Assembly: GCF_003762925.1 (NCBI RefSeq)
Contig: NZ_RJUK01000002.1
Span: 434,001-498,000 of the forward strand
Direction: 5' to 3'
DNA from: Marinimicrobium koreense
GTDB taxonomy: Bacteria > Pseudomonadota > Gammaproteobacteria > Pseudomonadales > Cellvibrionaceae
DNA: 64,000 bases
A model generated the notes under the pieces. It had not been told where the DNA came from and did not search any database. It worked only from the letters and a program-made list of their open reading frames with translations. The translations under genes and the position numbers were made by a program. Positions 51,075 through 62,755 of this stretch are shown piece after piece. Position 1 is the stretch's first letter, and each line of letters begins with the position of its first letter.

Positions 51075-51479
51075 CTATGGATCCAGTTCCTGACGCCGGA
51101 AGCGGTGAATCTGGCGGCGCTCCTTCTTGTTGGGCCGGTGGTCGCTGATGATCTGACCGGCGAGCCCACCGGCCTTGCGTTGCGCCGCCCGCTCTTCGCG
51201 CAGGGCGATGCTCTCGGCGGTCTCCTCGTACAGCAACTGGGCTTCGGGCGCGCCCCGCCGCTGGTCCGACAGCGCTTTGATCACCACGGTTTTGTCATCA
51301 AAACCCTGGCGGATTTTCAGGGTCAGCCCCAGAGTCACATCCTTGCTCGGCTTCACCCGCTGCCCGTCGCACTGGACCTTGCCGCCCTCGACGGCCTGCT
51401 TGGCGATGCTGCGGGTCTTGTAAAACCGGGCGGCCCATAGCCACTTGTCGATTCGGACTTTCTCCAGAGGTTCACTCAT
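51075..51479 (-). CDS. hslR: Ribosome-associated heat shock protein Hsp15
   Basis: A 134-aa S4-domain RNA-binding protein: VRIDKWLWAARFYKTRSIAK, GGKVQCDGQRVKPSKDV and a basic C-terminus (NKKERRQIHRFRR). Hsp15 binds free 50S subunits that carry nascent chains. The ATG overlaps the yrfG stop by 4 bases. Confidence 0.93.
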   Translation of the reverse strand: MSEPLEKVRIDKWLWAARFYKTRSIAKQAVEGGKVQCDGQRVKPSKDVTLGLTLKIRQGFDDKTVVIKALSDQRRGAPEAQLLYEETAESIALREERAAQRKAGGLAGQIISDHRPNKKERRQIHRFRRQELDP

Positions 51480-52144
51480 GCGCTTTTCGGTCGTTCCGGG
51501 GGCGTAATTTCATCAAAATGGTGAATGGCCGGGTAATCTTCCACCAGGCGCTCATTCTGGCTGTCCGGCTGATGAATACACAGCAGGTGGCGGATACCGT
51601 AGTCCCGGGCCGAGGCCAGTACTCGCGGGGTGTCGTCCACAAACAGGGTCCGCTCCGGGTCGAAGGGCTCTCGCTCCTTCAGCCGATCCCAGAAGGCCTG
51701 GGACTCTTTGGGCTCATTCAGCTCGTGGGATGAGATGATACCATCCAGCCAGCGGTCGATGGCGGTCTCTTCCAGTTTCAGGGACAGGCTCAGCGGATGT
51801 GCGTTGGTCACCAGCACCCGGCGCTTGCCGTGCTCCTGCAGGCGAGTCAGGAAGGTTTCCACGTGGGGACGAATCTGGATCTTGTGGCGCACTTCCTCTT
51901 TCAGGCCCCGGATATCCAGGGACAGGGAACGGGACCAGTGCTCCAGGCAGTACCACTCCAGGGTGCCCTGGCGCGCCTCAATGCGCTCCATCAGGAATTC
52001 GGTCGCCGCCGCCTGATCCAGCCCGTGGATTTCCGCGTAGCGCTTGGGGAGGTGATTCAGCCAAAAATAGTTGTCGAAATGGAGGTCCAACAGGGTACCA
52101 TCCATATCGAGCAACACGGTGTCGATCTCTTGCCAGTTGATCAT
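51476..52144 (-). CDS. yrfG: HAD-family GMP/IMP nucleotidase
   Basis: A 222-aa haloacid-dehalogenase hydrolase. Motif I is LLDMDGTLLDLHFDNYFW (nucleophile Asp), motif II VLVTNAH, the Lys is in ELNEPKESQAF and motif IV is LFVDDTPRVLASA. The N-terminal HFDNYFWLNHLPKRYAE is characteristic of YrfG, which dephosphorylates purine nucleotides. First gene of the yrfG-hslR-hslO operon, divergent from nudE (39-base gap), as in the E. coli nudE neighbourhood. Confidence 0.92.
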   Translation of the reverse strand: MINWQEIDTVLLDMDGTLLDLHFDNYFWLNHLPKRYAEIHGLDQAAATEFLMERIEARQGTLEWYCLEHWSRSLSLDIRGLKEEVRHKIQIRPHVETFLTRLQEHGKRRVLVTNAHPLSLSLKLEETAIDRWLDGIISSHELNEPKESQAFWDRLKEREPFDPERTLFVDDTPRVLASARDYGIRHLLCIHQPDSQNERLVEDYPAIHHFDEITPPERPKSA

Positions 52145-52183
52145 GCCGGGAACAGCCTATTACAACGGAGTTTGACGTCCAGT

Positions 52184-52732
52184 ATGCCCAGAAAACCCGA
52201 GATATTAAAGCGCCACACCGTCGCCCGCAGCCGCCTCTTCCGCGCCGATGAGCTGCTGCTACGCTTCAGCAATGGCGAGGAACGCGTGTACGAAAAGCTC
52301 TGTGCGGGCGGCCCCGGAGCGGTGCTGATGGTGCCCATTCTGGACGACGGCCGGGTCGTGATGATCCGGGAGTACGCCGCCGGCATCGATGACTATCACC
52401 TGGCGCTGCCCAAGGGCGCCGTGGACCGGGGCGAGGAGATTCTGGATGCCGCCAACCGGGAGTTGAAAGAGGAAACCGGCTATGGCGCCCGGGATCTGCG
52501 TTTTCTCAAGCGGATGCACCTCTCGCCCGCCTATATGGAGCACGGCATCAACGTGATTCTCGCCCGGGGTCTGTACCCGGAATCACTTGAGGGAGACGAG
52601 CCGGAGCCGATTGAAGTGGTTCCGGTGGCGTTCGACGACCTGCTGGAGCTGGTCATCCAGGATGAAGTGTGCGAAGGCCGCTCGATCGCCGCGTTGTTTT
52701 ACGCCAAAGCCTGGCTCGAAAAACACGGCTGA
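52184..52732 (+). CDS. nudE: ADP compounds hydrolase (Nudix)
   Basis: A 182-aa Nudix hydrolase. The Nudix box GAVDRGEEILDAANRELKEE plus TG matches G-x5-E-x7-REUxEExGU exactly. The N-terminus MPRKPEILKRHTVARSRLFR and the SPAYMEHGINVILARGLYPE segment fit NudE, which hydrolyses ADP-ribose, Ap3A and NADH. ATG 52184 gives the family length (E. coli 186). Ribosome binding site weak. Confidence 0.92.
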   Translation: MPRKPEILKRHTVARSRLFRADELLLRFSNGEERVYEKLCAGGPGAVLMVPILDDGRVVMIREYAAGIDDYHLALPKGAVDRGEEILDAANRELKEETGYGARDLRFLKRMHLSPAYMEHGINVILARGLYPESLEGDEPEPIEVVPVAFDDLLELVIQDEVCEGRSIAALFYAKAWLEKHG

Positions 52733-52879
52733 ATGGCCCCGATTTTGCGCTTATAACCTGCACAGTCGAGCCATGCGCCAAACGGCCCTTTTGGTAACAA
52801 AACAGTCTATTGGAACACAGAACAGCGCGGGGAAATTGGACTATTCTATAACACTAAAGGACACGCAAGGAGATTGACC

Positions 52880-53089
52880 ATGACCCGACCCAACCACGCC
52901 TTCAGCGCCTCGCTCAAGGGGACCGAGCAACTCCGTGAAAAACTCATCGGAGAGATCACCCGCTTTGAGCGCCAACTCGATGCCCTCAAAGCCAGCGATG
53001 AACCCGTCGATTTCAGCATGATGCAAACCTACAAAGAGTTGATCCACTCCCGCCGGGACATGCTGGCTCAGTTACCCGCATCGTTTTAA
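52880..53089 (+). CDS. Small protein of unknown function
   Basis: A 69-aa acidic-to-neutral protein (MTRPNHAFSASLKGTEQLRE...), predicted mostly helical, without Cys, signal peptide or membrane segment. The helix REKLIGEITRFERQLDALKA looks amphipathic. AAGGAGA lies 6-7 bases before the ATG, a strong start. It sits alone between nudE and the YbjQ genes, with promoter-like TATTCTATAAC upstream. I do not recognise the family. Confidence 0.75.
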   Translation: MTRPNHAFSASLKGTEQLREKLIGEITRFERQLDALKASDEPVDFSMMQTYKELIHSRRDMLAQLPASF

Positions 53090-53168
53090 GGACGATAGCG
53101 TCTGCAACCCGCTGAATTTTCGCTATACTGGCACCCTGACAATCCCATAACACACAAGGATTCAATGG

Positions 53169-53486
53169 ATGCTGGTTACCAATCTCGAGATCGTACCGGG
53201 CCGTAAAGTCAAAGATCATCTGGGCCTGGTTCAGGGCAGCACCGTGCGCGCCAAGCACGTCGGTCGTGACATCGCTGCCTCGTTCAAGAACGTCTTTGGT
53301 GGCGAACTCAAAGGTTACACGGAACTCCTCAACGACTCCCGCCAGGAAGCCATTGAGCGGATGAAAGCCCAGGCAGAATCCATTGGCGCCAACGCCGTAC
53401 TCAATGTGCGTTTCTCCACCAGTTCCGTCGCCCAGGGCGCCGCCGAGTTGTTTGTCTACGGCAGCGCCGTGGTGCTTGAGGACTGA
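53169..53486 (+). CDS. YbjQ-family (UPF0145) protein
   Basis: A 105-aa cytosolic protein of the YbjQ/UPF0145 family: MLVTNLEIVPGRKVKDHLG, VRAKHVGRDIAASFKNVFGG, EAIERMKAQAESIGANAVLN. Members form pentameric or decameric rings of unknown function related to dodecin-like or heavy-metal-binding folds. AAGGA lies 8 bases before the ATG. It is followed 4 bases later by a second, membrane-anchored paralogue. Confidence 0.9.
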   Translation: MLVTNLEIVPGRKVKDHLGLVQGSTVRAKHVGRDIAASFKNVFGGELKGYTELLNDSRQEAIERMKAQAESIGANAVLNVRFSTSSVAQGAAELFVYGSAVVLED

Positions 53487-53490
53487 ACGC

Positions 53491-53970
53491 ATGAACACAC
53501 TCATGTCGCTGCAGTTGCTCGGGCCGCTGATATTCGGCCTTGTGCTTCTGGCAACCGGTTTTGTCTCCGGTCGCATTCTCGAGCGTCGCCACTACCAGCG
53601 TATTATCGAAGCCGAAACACGCCCCGGCCAGGTCATGGTCTTTTCCGAACGCCTACCACCCCCGGAACTGACCCCACCGCAAACCCAACTGGTCATGGGC
53701 TCCGTCGTCGTATCAGTGGACTACTTCAAACGCTTTATCGCCGCCCTGCGGTTGCTGGTGGGTGGTCGCCTGAACAGCTACGAATCCCTGATCGACCGGG
53801 CACGTCGTGAAGCACTGCTGCGACTGCGCGAGGAAGCCGCCGCACTGGGCGCCGACCGGGTGTTCAATATCAAATTTGAAACCGCCGCCATCGCCGGCCG
53901 AGGCCGGGAAAATAGCGTCGGCTCACTGGAAGTACTCGCCTACGGCACGGCACTGATTCCACCGCGCTGA
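53491..53970 (+). CDS. Membrane-anchored YbjQ-family protein
   Basis: A 159-aa protein with an N-terminal membrane helix (SLQLLGPLIFGLVLLATGFVSG) followed by a YbjQ-like domain (QLVMGSVVVSVDYFKRFIAAL, ARREALLRLREEAAALGADR, NIKFETAAI). It is a divergent paralogue of the upstream gene with an added anchor. The stop overlaps the M48 peptidase start (TGATG), so the trio is an operon. Confidence 0.85.
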   Translation: MNTLMSLQLLGPLIFGLVLLATGFVSGRILERRHYQRIIEAETRPGQVMVFSERLPPPELTPPQTQLVMGSVVVSVDYFKRFIAALRLLVGGRLNSYESLIDRARREALLRLREEAAALGADRVFNIKFETAAIAGRGRENSVGSLEVLAYGTALIPPR

Positions 53971-54776
53971 TGGGTTATCAGAACCGACAGCCTCCAGAGG
54001 GCATCAACTACGAACCCCAGGGTTGGCAGCGGGATTTCATCCTCCTGGTGCTGGGCTTTGCCGCCGGCCTGGCACTGCTGACCTGGCTGGTCATTCTGGT
54101 GTTGGGCTGGAGCGCCCGCTGGATTCCCTTCTCCTGGGAGCAGTCGCTCAGCGACTCCCTGAATGAACAGCTCGAACCGACCGAACGCACCGAATACCTG
54201 CAAACACTGGCGGACGAACTGGCTCGGGCCGGCGGACTCAACCCGAAGCTGAATGTTGTGGTTCATCACCAGGAGCAGGAAACCGTCAACGCGTTTGCCA
54301 CGCTCGGTGGCCACATTATTGTGCTGGACGGATTGCTTGACGAAGTAGACAGCGAACAGGGCCTCGCCTTTGTGCTCGCGCACGAAATTGCCCACATCCA
54401 CTATCGACACCCGCTGCAGAATGCTGCCCGACAGACCGGACTCGGACTGATCAGCGCACTGATTTTCGGGCGGGGTGACCTGAACTGGCTCGCCGGCTCC
54501 GGTGGCCAACTTGCGATGCTGGACTACTCCCGAAAGATGGAGCGCGAAGCCGATGCCTGGGCCCTGGAAGCGCTGCACAACCACTATGGCCACGTGGCCG
54601 GTGCAGACTCACTGTTCCGCTGGCTGGCCGAACAACAGCAAGCCGGCGCCCTACCCGAGTGGCTGTCCACCCACCCGGACACCGAGGCACGATTGGAGCG
54701 CCTTGAGCAACTATCCAACGCCCGTGGTTACCGGACCGACGGCACGCTAACAACCATTCCCAGCGTCGCTCCATAA
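53970..54776 (+). CDS. M48-family membrane metallopeptidase
   Basis: A 268-aa protein with an N-terminal membrane helix (ILLVLGFAAGLALLTWLVILVLG), then a peptidase domain with the zinc motif HEIAHIHYRH (about 138-147) and a downstream EADAWALEAL with the third ligand Glu. The C-terminus has STHPDTEARLERL, typical of M48 peptidases related to BepA/HtpX. Its partnership with two YbjQ proteins suggests envelope quality control (inference). Confidence 0.88.
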   Translation: MGYQNRQPPEGINYEPQGWQRDFILLVLGFAAGLALLTWLVILVLGWSARWIPFSWEQSLSDSLNEQLEPTERTEYLQTLADELARAGGLNPKLNVVVHHQEQETVNAFATLGGHIIVLDGLLDEVDSEQGLAFVLAHEIAHIHYRHPLQNAARQTGLGLISALIFGRGDLNWLAGSGGQLAMLDYSRKMEREADAWALEALHNHYGHVAGADSLFRWLAEQQQAGALPEWLSTHPDTEARLERLEQLSNARGYRTDGTLTTIPSVAP

Positions 54777-54858
54777 CCGAGTTTTACGACCAGGAGAACT
54801 GGGGGAACGGCCAGTCGTACCCGTCACCGAATACGCCTATTGGAATCGCAAGAAGGGT

Positions 54859-55371
54859 TCAGTCGTCCCAATCATGGTACTGACTCCCTTGCCGTAGCAG
54901 CCAATAGGTAACGCCTAAGGCTAGTGTCGTCGCCGCAATGCCAATCAGGTACATCGGGGTCAGGGTTTCGAAATCCAGCACGATGACCTTTCGAGCGATT
55001 GCCATCAGTGCGGTGGCGACCACCAACTGGACCGGGAATACGTTGGTGCCGAGGTACAGCCGGATATTGATGAATATCTCGACCGCAATCAGCACCGCCA
55101 TAAAAGCCCCGAAGGTATAGAAAATATCGTTGATATTGAGTAATAGATACGGCGGAGTCAGTAATCGTTCGTAGATGATGTAGATAACATCACCGACGCC
55201 CCAGAGAATGACAAGCACCATCAGCACCGCCAACACTCGAATAGCAACGCGGATGATTCCGTGAAGCCCACGGAAAAAGGGGTCCGGAAAATCCATTGGG
55301 AGCTCCTGGTGAAGCTCATGCTTCCGACCCACGCTCTGATTGGATTCGGCGTCTTTCTCTGTGTCCGCCAT
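54859..55371 (-). CDS. psiE: PsiE-family membrane protein
   Basis: A 170-aa protein with four membrane helices and the PsiE features IIYERLLTPPYLLLNINDIFYTFGAFMAVLIAVEIFINIRLYL split by a short loop, and ALMAIARKVIVLDFETLTP. E. coli PsiE is induced by phosphate starvation; function unknown. GAGGGG lies 7 bases before ATG 55371. Confidence 0.85.
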   Translation of the reverse strand: MADTEKDAESNQSVGRKHELHQELPMDFPDPFFRGLHGIIRVAIRVLAVLMVLVILWGVGDVIYIIYERLLTPPYLLLNINDIFYTFGAFMAVLIAVEIFINIRLYLGTNVFPVQLVVATALMAIARKVIVLDFETLTPMYLIGIAATTLALGVTYWLLRQGSQYHDWDD

Positions 55372-55438
55372 TGTCGCGCCCCTCAAAAAGCCATTTACGC
55401 TGCGTTAACCTGACAGCGCCTCGGTATGGATGACAACG

Positions 55439-56152
55439 TCATCCCGGTTCATTGACAGTATCGCTGACAATACGACCATCCACCAGATTAATCGTGCGAT
55501 CGCAGGTGGCGGACAGCCGGGGGTCGTGGGTGACCAGCAGGACCGCGCAGCCGCGGTCGCGATGGACCTTGCGGAACAGTTCAAACACTTCGGCGGCGGT
55601 TTGGGTATCGAGGTTGCCGGTCGGCTCATCGGCCAACAGCAACGCCGGTTCGGTAATCAACGCCCGGGCGATGGCGATCCGCTGTTGCTGGCCGCCGGAG
55701 AGTTGGTTGGGCTTGGTATTGGCGTATTTCTCCAGCCCCACGGCGGCCAGAAGCTCCAGCGCTTTCTCCCGAGCCTGTTGGTCGGGCTTGCCGTGGGTCA
55801 GCATCAGGGGCATCAGGACATTGTCGATGGCCGTAAACGCATTGATCAGGTGATGGAACTGAAATACAAACCCGATGCTGGAACCGCGCAGAGCCGTCCG
55901 GCCGGAGTCGTCCATTCCACTGGTGGCCTGTCCGAGCAGATACAGCTCACCACGGGTGGGGCGGTCCAGTAAACCAATCACATTCAGCAAGGTACTTTTG
56001 CCCGACCCCGAGGGACCAATCAGCGCGGCAAAATCGTTGCGGCCAATGGTCAGATCCAGGCCGTGCAACACTTCCACTTCATTGGGCTGACCGACATTGT
56101 AGGACTTCCTGAGCCCGTCGAGCCGAAGCACTTCCTCGGGCGTATCAGACAT
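55439..56152 (-). CDS. ABC transporter ATP-binding protein (MacB/LolD type)
   Basis: A 237-aa ATPase: Walker [10 protein letters not shown], signature [15 protein letters not shown], Walker [13 protein letters not shown] and switch VTHDPRL. The family carries cargo at the membrane's periplasmic face rather than across it. The start overlaps the permease stop by 8 bases. Last gene of an adaptor-permease-ATPase operon. Confidence 0.93.
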   Translation of the reverse strand: MSDTPEEVLRLDGLRKSYNVGQPNEVEVLHGLDLTIGRNDFAALIGPSGSGKSTLLNVIGLLDRPTRGELYLLGQATSGMDDSGRTALRGSSIGFVFQFHHLINAFTAIDNVLMPLMLTHGKPDQQAREKALELLAAVGLEKYANTKPNQLSGGQQQRIAIARALITEPALLLADEPTGNLDTQTAAEVFELFRKVHRDRGCAVLLVTHDPRLSATCDRTINLVDGRIVSDTVNEPG

Positions 56153-57365
56153 AGCGAATGGCCTCCACCGGGTCCAGTCGTGCCGCGCGGCGTGACGGCA
56201 CGGCGGCGGCCAGTACCCCGGTCAGGGTGGCCAGCAGCAGCGTGGCCGCCACCAGGCCCGGCGGCACCGGAATATAAAACAGTCCCGGGCCAAAGGTGTT
56301 GAATACCCACACCAATCCGTAGCTCGCCGCGATGCCCATCACCGAGCCGAGCATGCCCAATACCGCCCCCTGGATCAGAAACACACGTAAAATCTGGGCC
56401 CGTGTCGCACCGGTCGCGCGCAGAATACCGATCTCCCGGGTGCGCTGTACCACGCTCACCGACAGCACGCTGGCAATACCAAAGGCCACGGAAATGGCCA
56501 CAAACACAATGATCATATTGGTGGACAGGCTCTGGGCGGTCAGGGCGTTCATCAGCTGGGCATTGGTTTCAATCCAGCTCTGCGCATCCAGGCCGATCAG
56601 ACGCTGAACCCGGTCGGCAACCTGATCCGCAGTGAAAATATCCGGCACGGTCAGGTCAATCACCGTTACCCCGCCCGGTAAGTCCAGCAGCGATTGTGCC
56701 TGCTTCAAATCCATATACACGTAGCGCTCATCCAGCTCCCGCACGCCCAGTTCAAAAATGCCGGAAATGTTCACCACCGCGCCGTTCTGCTCGCCGGATT
56801 CCAAGCGCAGCTTTTGCCCCTGGCCCACGCCAAGATCCTCAGCCAGACGCGCCCCAATCAGCACGTCGTCCGCGCCCACGCGCAACTCGCCGGCCACCAT
56901 GTAGTCGTCCAGAGGAATGATCCGCTGATAGCGTTCCGCATCAATGCCGACCAGTGCCACCGACTCCAGCGCTTCGCCCCGACGCACAAAGGCGGGGCCG
57001 GACACCACCGGAGACACCGCACTCAGGCCGGGCAGTTGGTCGAGGGTTGCGGTGATTTCCTGCCAATTGTTGATCGAGCGCAGGCGCTGCGGGCGCTTGT
57101 CTTCCAGCACCAACTGCAACGTTCCCGGCGAGGCCGGATGCACCCGATTGACTTCCTCCGGCGCCAGCAGCCGGATATGGGCCTGGGTGCCCAGAGTGCG
57201 CTCAATGGTGTTGCTCTGCAGACCCTGAATCAGCGCGGTGATAAATACGATCACCGCCACACCCACGGCCACGCCGATGGCAATCATCAGCGATTGCGTG
57301 CGCCCCTCGCGCAAAAAGCCGATGGCGAGGGTCCACTCTGTCCATAAACGTTTCGGCCGGACCAT
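56145..57365 (-). CDS. ABC transporter permease (MacB/FtsX family)
   Basis: A 406-aa permease with one N-terminal helix, a large periplasmic domain (about 50-280, including GIDAERYQRIIPLDDYMVAG) and three C-terminal helices (FVAISVAFGIASVLSVSV, AVLGMLGSVMGIAASYGL, LVAATLLLATLTGVLAA). It acts with the ATPase and adaptor. The ATG overlaps the adaptor stop (TGATG). Confidence 0.9.
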   Translation of the reverse strand: MVRPKRLWTEWTLAIGFLREGRTQSLMIAIGVAVGVAVIVFITALIQGLQSNTIERTLGTQAHIRLLAPEEVNRVHPASPGTLQLVLEDKRPQRLRSINNWQEITATLDQLPGLSAVSPVVSGPAFVRRGEALESVALVGIDAERYQRIIPLDDYMVAGELRVGADDVLIGARLAEDLGVGQGQKLRLESGEQNGAVVNISGIFELGVRELDERYVYMDLKQAQSLLDLPGGVTVIDLTVPDIFTADQVADRVQRLIGLDAQSWIETNAQLMNALTAQSLSTNMIIVFVAISVAFGIASVLSVSVVQRTREIGILRATGATRAQILRVFLIQGAVLGMLGSVMGIAASYGLVWVFNTFGPGLFYIPVPPGLVAATLLLATLTGVLAAAVPSRRAARLDPVEAIRYV

Positions 57366-58594
57366 CAGTCAAAGTTCATCGGTGATTCATTGCGGGAGGC
57401 GGCATTGTCGCGGTCGCTCGACACCGGCGCTTGCCGCTCAACGAAACGCACGCGTTTGCCCTCGGTCAGTTCCGTCGCCATATCCGCCACCACCCGGTCG
57501 CCTTCGCTCAGTCCATTCTCCACTTCGGACATGGCCAATCCGCGCAGCCCCAGGGTCACCGCCTGGCGCTGCACCCGGCCATCCCGCACCAGCAGCAGCT
57601 CGGCTTCACGGCCCTGTACCGACCTCAGGGCATCGTTGGGGACGGCCAGCGCACTGTCTCGTCGCCCGGTTTCGATGGTGACCGACACGGTCATATCCTG
57701 GCGGACAAACGCCGGCACCGGGTCGACGGCGAGGCGCACTTCCACCGTGCCGCTTTGCGGGTCGATACTCGGGGCAATAAATTTCACGCGCGCGGGAAAG
57801 GGTTGATTCGGATAGGCGTCGGCAATGGCGGTGGCCTTCTGCTCCAGGGCCAGGCGGGACAGATTGCGCTCGTCCAGCGGCACACGGATTTCCATGCCCC
57901 CTTCCAGCGCGATGGTAAAGAGCACGCGGCCAGGCTGCACCAGATCGCCGGGATCGACATTGCGGGTCAATATCGTGCCGGCGACTTCGGAGCGCACCTC
58001 GGTTTTGGCAAGCTGGGCACGCAGCGCGGCCAGGCGCTGCTCCAGTCGGCGCTCCTCCACATTACCCGGCGCCAGAGCGGAGACCGTCAAGCGCGCCGAG
58101 TCCACGGCGGCCTGGGCCAGTCGTTCGGCCTCTTGCGCCTGCTCCAGCGCCTCGGCGGACAGCTGCGAGCGCTCTGCCAGGGCTTGCCGTCGCGCGGTTT
58201 CCCGCCGCGCCTGGGCCAGCTCCGACTCCGCCCGCTCCAGATCAATGGCCGCCTGTGGGCGCCGGGTGGTCACCAGCTCCTCCAGGGCCGCCTCAGCCTG
58301 ACGCACCTCGGCGGCAATATCTTCCGCGCTCAGCACCAGCAGCAGCTCCCCCGGCGCAACGGTATCCCCTTCCTGTACCCGGCGCTCCTTCACCACGGCG
58401 GTAATTTCGCTGCCGACTTGGGCGCGGGAGGCAGTCATCACCCGGCCGGTGCCGACCACCGTCTGTACCAGCGGTACCGGCTCAATGACATAGCCTTCGA
58501 CCTCCGGCCCCCGCCAGCTTTGCCAGCCAAAATAAAGGACGATCAAGGCCACAATGGCCAGAGGAACCACAACTTGGGTTGAAACGCGACGCAC
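57365..58594 (-). CDS. HlyD/MacA-type periplasmic adaptor
   Basis: A 409-aa membrane-fusion protein: N-terminal anchor (TQVVVPLAIVALIVLYFGW), lipoyl halves (VVKERRVQEGDTVAPGELLLVL; AGTILTRNVDPGDLVQPG), a long coiled-coil hairpin (about 95-185, AEAALEELVTTRR...RLAAL) and beta-barrel domains. It bridges the permease to an outer-membrane channel, which is not encoded here. GTG start with GGGAGA 7 bases upstream. Cargo unknown. Confidence 0.9.
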   Translation of the reverse strand: MRRVSTQVVVPLAIVALIVLYFGWQSWRGPEVEGYVIEPVPLVQTVVGTGRVMTASRAQVGSEITAVVKERRVQEGDTVAPGELLLVLSAEDIAAEVRQAEAALEELVTTRRPQAAIDLERAESELAQARRETARRQALAERSQLSAEALEQAQEAERLAQAAVDSARLTVSALAPGNVEERRLEQRLAALRAQLAKTEVRSEVAGTILTRNVDPGDLVQPGRVLFTIALEGGMEIRVPLDERNLSRLALEQKATAIADAYPNQPFPARVKFIAPSIDPQSGTVEVRLAVDPVPAFVRQDMTVSVTIETGRRDSALAVPNDALRSVQGREAELLLVRDGRVQRQAVTLGLRGLAMSEVENGLSEGDRVVADMATELTEGKRVRFVERQAPVSSDRDNAASRNESPMNFD

Positions 58595-58696
58595 TCTGAC
58601 TCTCCCGGTGAATGCTCTCTATGAAAACGTAGAATCTCACATCAATACCGCTATGACTACGCAATCCGGAGCGGAAAAGGCAAACGCCGGGCACAA

Positions 58697-58736
58697 AAAA
58701 ACCCGCGCCGCCAGAAAGACGACGCGGGTTTTTCAG
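58697..58736. terminator. Terminator of katG
   Basis: AACCCGCG..CGCGGGTT hairpin with T runs on both strands (seven on the minus-strand side), 10 bases past the katG stop. Confidence 0.88.
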
Positions 58737-58745
58737 GGCAACCGC

Positions 58746-60953
<2,208 letters not shown>

Positions 60954-61088
60954 CTATGATCTATACGGTATAGCACAAGAATGGATCTATTGGAGCATAG
61001 CAAATCGATTTGCCATCTGTGATAGATTCTCACAAAGGGCGGTATAGCCCCCTGCAATAGCCGCCGCTCAAGGCGAACGCAGCGGCCT

Positions 61089-62090
61089 TCACGGGCGCAG
61101 CGCAGGAATCACGTGTTGCTCCAACAGTCGTAACTGCTGGCGCAGATAGCGGGAACCGGGGGACGGCGGAGTCGGGTCCGAGGTCATCACCACAGTCAAC
61201 TCAAGGGAGGGGACGACATACAGCAACTGCCCACCATATCCGCGCCCATAGTAGCCGGGTTCACCGCCCAGCGGGCGCAGAAACCAGCCGTAGCCGTAGG
61301 GATCATCGGTATAGGCGGACTCGCCCCGCCCGGTCCAGGAGGTGTCCACCCAGCCCTCGGAAAACAGCCGCTGCTCCCCTACCCGGCCGCCATTGCGGTA
61401 CAGCTCCCCGATGGCGGCCAGCTCCCGCACCGACATCAGCATATTGTTACCGCCAAAATAAATGCCCTGGGGGTCCCGATCCCACGCGGGAAAGGCGATA
61501 CACAGCGGCTCCCCAAGCCATTCGCGGGCCAAGGCCAGCGTGCTGCGCCCTGCGCTTTCGGTCAGCGCGGCGGAGAGCAAATGCGTACTACCGGAGGAGT
61601 AAAGCATCCGACCGCCCGGCTTATCCACAAACCGCCGGGTGAGCACATGGTGCACCCAATTGTCGCTGTTGACCCATGCCCCGTAATTGCGCCCGGAGGT
61701 GCGCTGCAGCCCCGCCTGTAGAGACAGCAGATTGCCCAGCGTAATGCGCTCCACCCCTTCGGTGGCCGCCTCCGGCACCTGATCGCCCAGCGCCTCCACA
61801 ATGGACTGATCCACCCCCTCCAGAACCCCACGCTCAATCCCGACACCCACCAGAGCCGCGAGCACCGTTTTTGACAGGGATTTGATATTGACCGGCGTAT
61901 CCAGCCCCGGCCCCCGGATATCCAGCGCGACCACCTCTTCGCCCTGATGCAACACCAACAGCGAGTGCAACCTGGGCAGGCGCTCCGCATCGCGCGCCAG
62001 TTCAGAACGCCAGTCCTTATCGTTACCGAGGGCCGCACTGGTAGCAAACATCAGTAAAATAAGCAGCGCTTTGGACATCAGGGAACTCAT
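61089..62090 (-). CDS. Beta-lactamase-family (class C-like) serine hydrolase
   Basis: A 333-aa exported hydrolase with a signal peptide (LLILLMFATSAALG) and the penicillin-binding fold: SLSK (nucleophile Ser and Lys, near residue 70-73) in NIKSLSKTVLAALVG and YSSG as the second motif in MLYSSGSTHLLSAAL. No obvious KTG; GYGG in GYYGRGYGGQ may sit in its place. Probably an esterase or peptidase rather than a true beta-lactamase. It stands alone. Confidence 0.85.
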   Translation of the reverse strand: MSSLMSKALLILLMFATSAALGNDKDWRSELARDAERLPRLHSLLVLHQGEEVVALDIRGPGLDTPVNIKSLSKTVLAALVGVGIERGVLEGVDQSIVEALGDQVPEAATEGVERITLGNLLSLQAGLQRTSGRNYGAWVNSDNWVHHVLTRRFVDKPGGRMLYSSGSTHLLSAALTESAGRSTLALAREWLGEPLCIAFPAWDRDPQGIYFGGNNMLMSVRELAAIGELYRNGGRVGEQRLFSEGWVDTSWTGRGESAYTDDPYGYGWFLRPLGGEPGYYGRGYGGQLLYVVPSLELTVVMTSDPTPPSPGSRYLRQQLRLLEQHVIPALRP

Positions 62091-62250
62091 GGGACGAAGA
62101 CCACCTCTATGGAATCAGCAGTAAGCTGATAAAGTAACTATGTGTTACCTCGTACGTCCAGCACACCAACATGGATCCCTTGACACATACCAGTACTTGC
62201 CGGCTATATGGATGTGGAACCTGGCAACCATCGACAGTAGGGTACCGATC

Positions 62251-62541
62251 ATGTTCAGTAACACGCCGGCCAAGGGCAGAGAACCTATCACTTGCGATCA
62301 GCACGACTACCTGGAAATTGCCTGCACCTATCGCATACCAATATCCATCGAAACCATGGATGGTGAAGAACTGGTTTTTACCCCCAAGGATACGAAGATT
62401 ACCCGCGATAAAGTCGAATGGCTGCTCGGACTGCGATACCCCGGCCGAACCGACATCAAAGTACGCACGGATAGTATTGCCTCAATCAAGGCACTCAAAC
62501 CCAACCCCCATTTTGATACGGTTGTTTTTAAACCGCGGTGA
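62251..62541 (+). CDS. rof: Rho-binding antiterminator (Rof family)
   Basis: A 96-aa protein similar to E. coli Rof (YaeO): PITCDQHDYLEIACTYRIPI, a middle beta-rich part (DGEELVFTPKDTKITRDKVE) and DSIASIKAL. Rof binds Rho and blocks its RNA entry. ATG 62251 fits the family length; upstream frame to 62140 is not conserved-looking. Ribosome binding site weak (TAGGGTACC). Confidence 0.82.
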   Translation: MFSNTPAKGREPITCDQHDYLEIACTYRIPISIETMDGEELVFTPKDTKITRDKVEWLLGLRYPGRTDIKVRTDSIASIKALKPNPHFDTVVFKPR

Positions 62542-62755
62542 TACAGAGCGTGGCTTAGCCAGGAAAACCTTCAGTAAGGGTACTCGTAATCCAGAATCAA
62601 CAACCGGTCATTATTGGTTACGTAAGTGAACACTCGATGGAGCGTTGAAATGACCTTTATTCTTCTGCAGTTCCCATACAGAACACAGCAGCCTCACGTA
62701 ATTTCCGACTCCAAGTTCGGAAAATATCTTCATCAAACCAGACCGGAATCGCATT

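Noticed and set aside
60961-61000. OxyR site upstream of katG
   Set aside because: CTAT/ATAG tetranucleotides are present, but their spacings (5, 13 and 6) do not fit the 7-base OxyR pattern.
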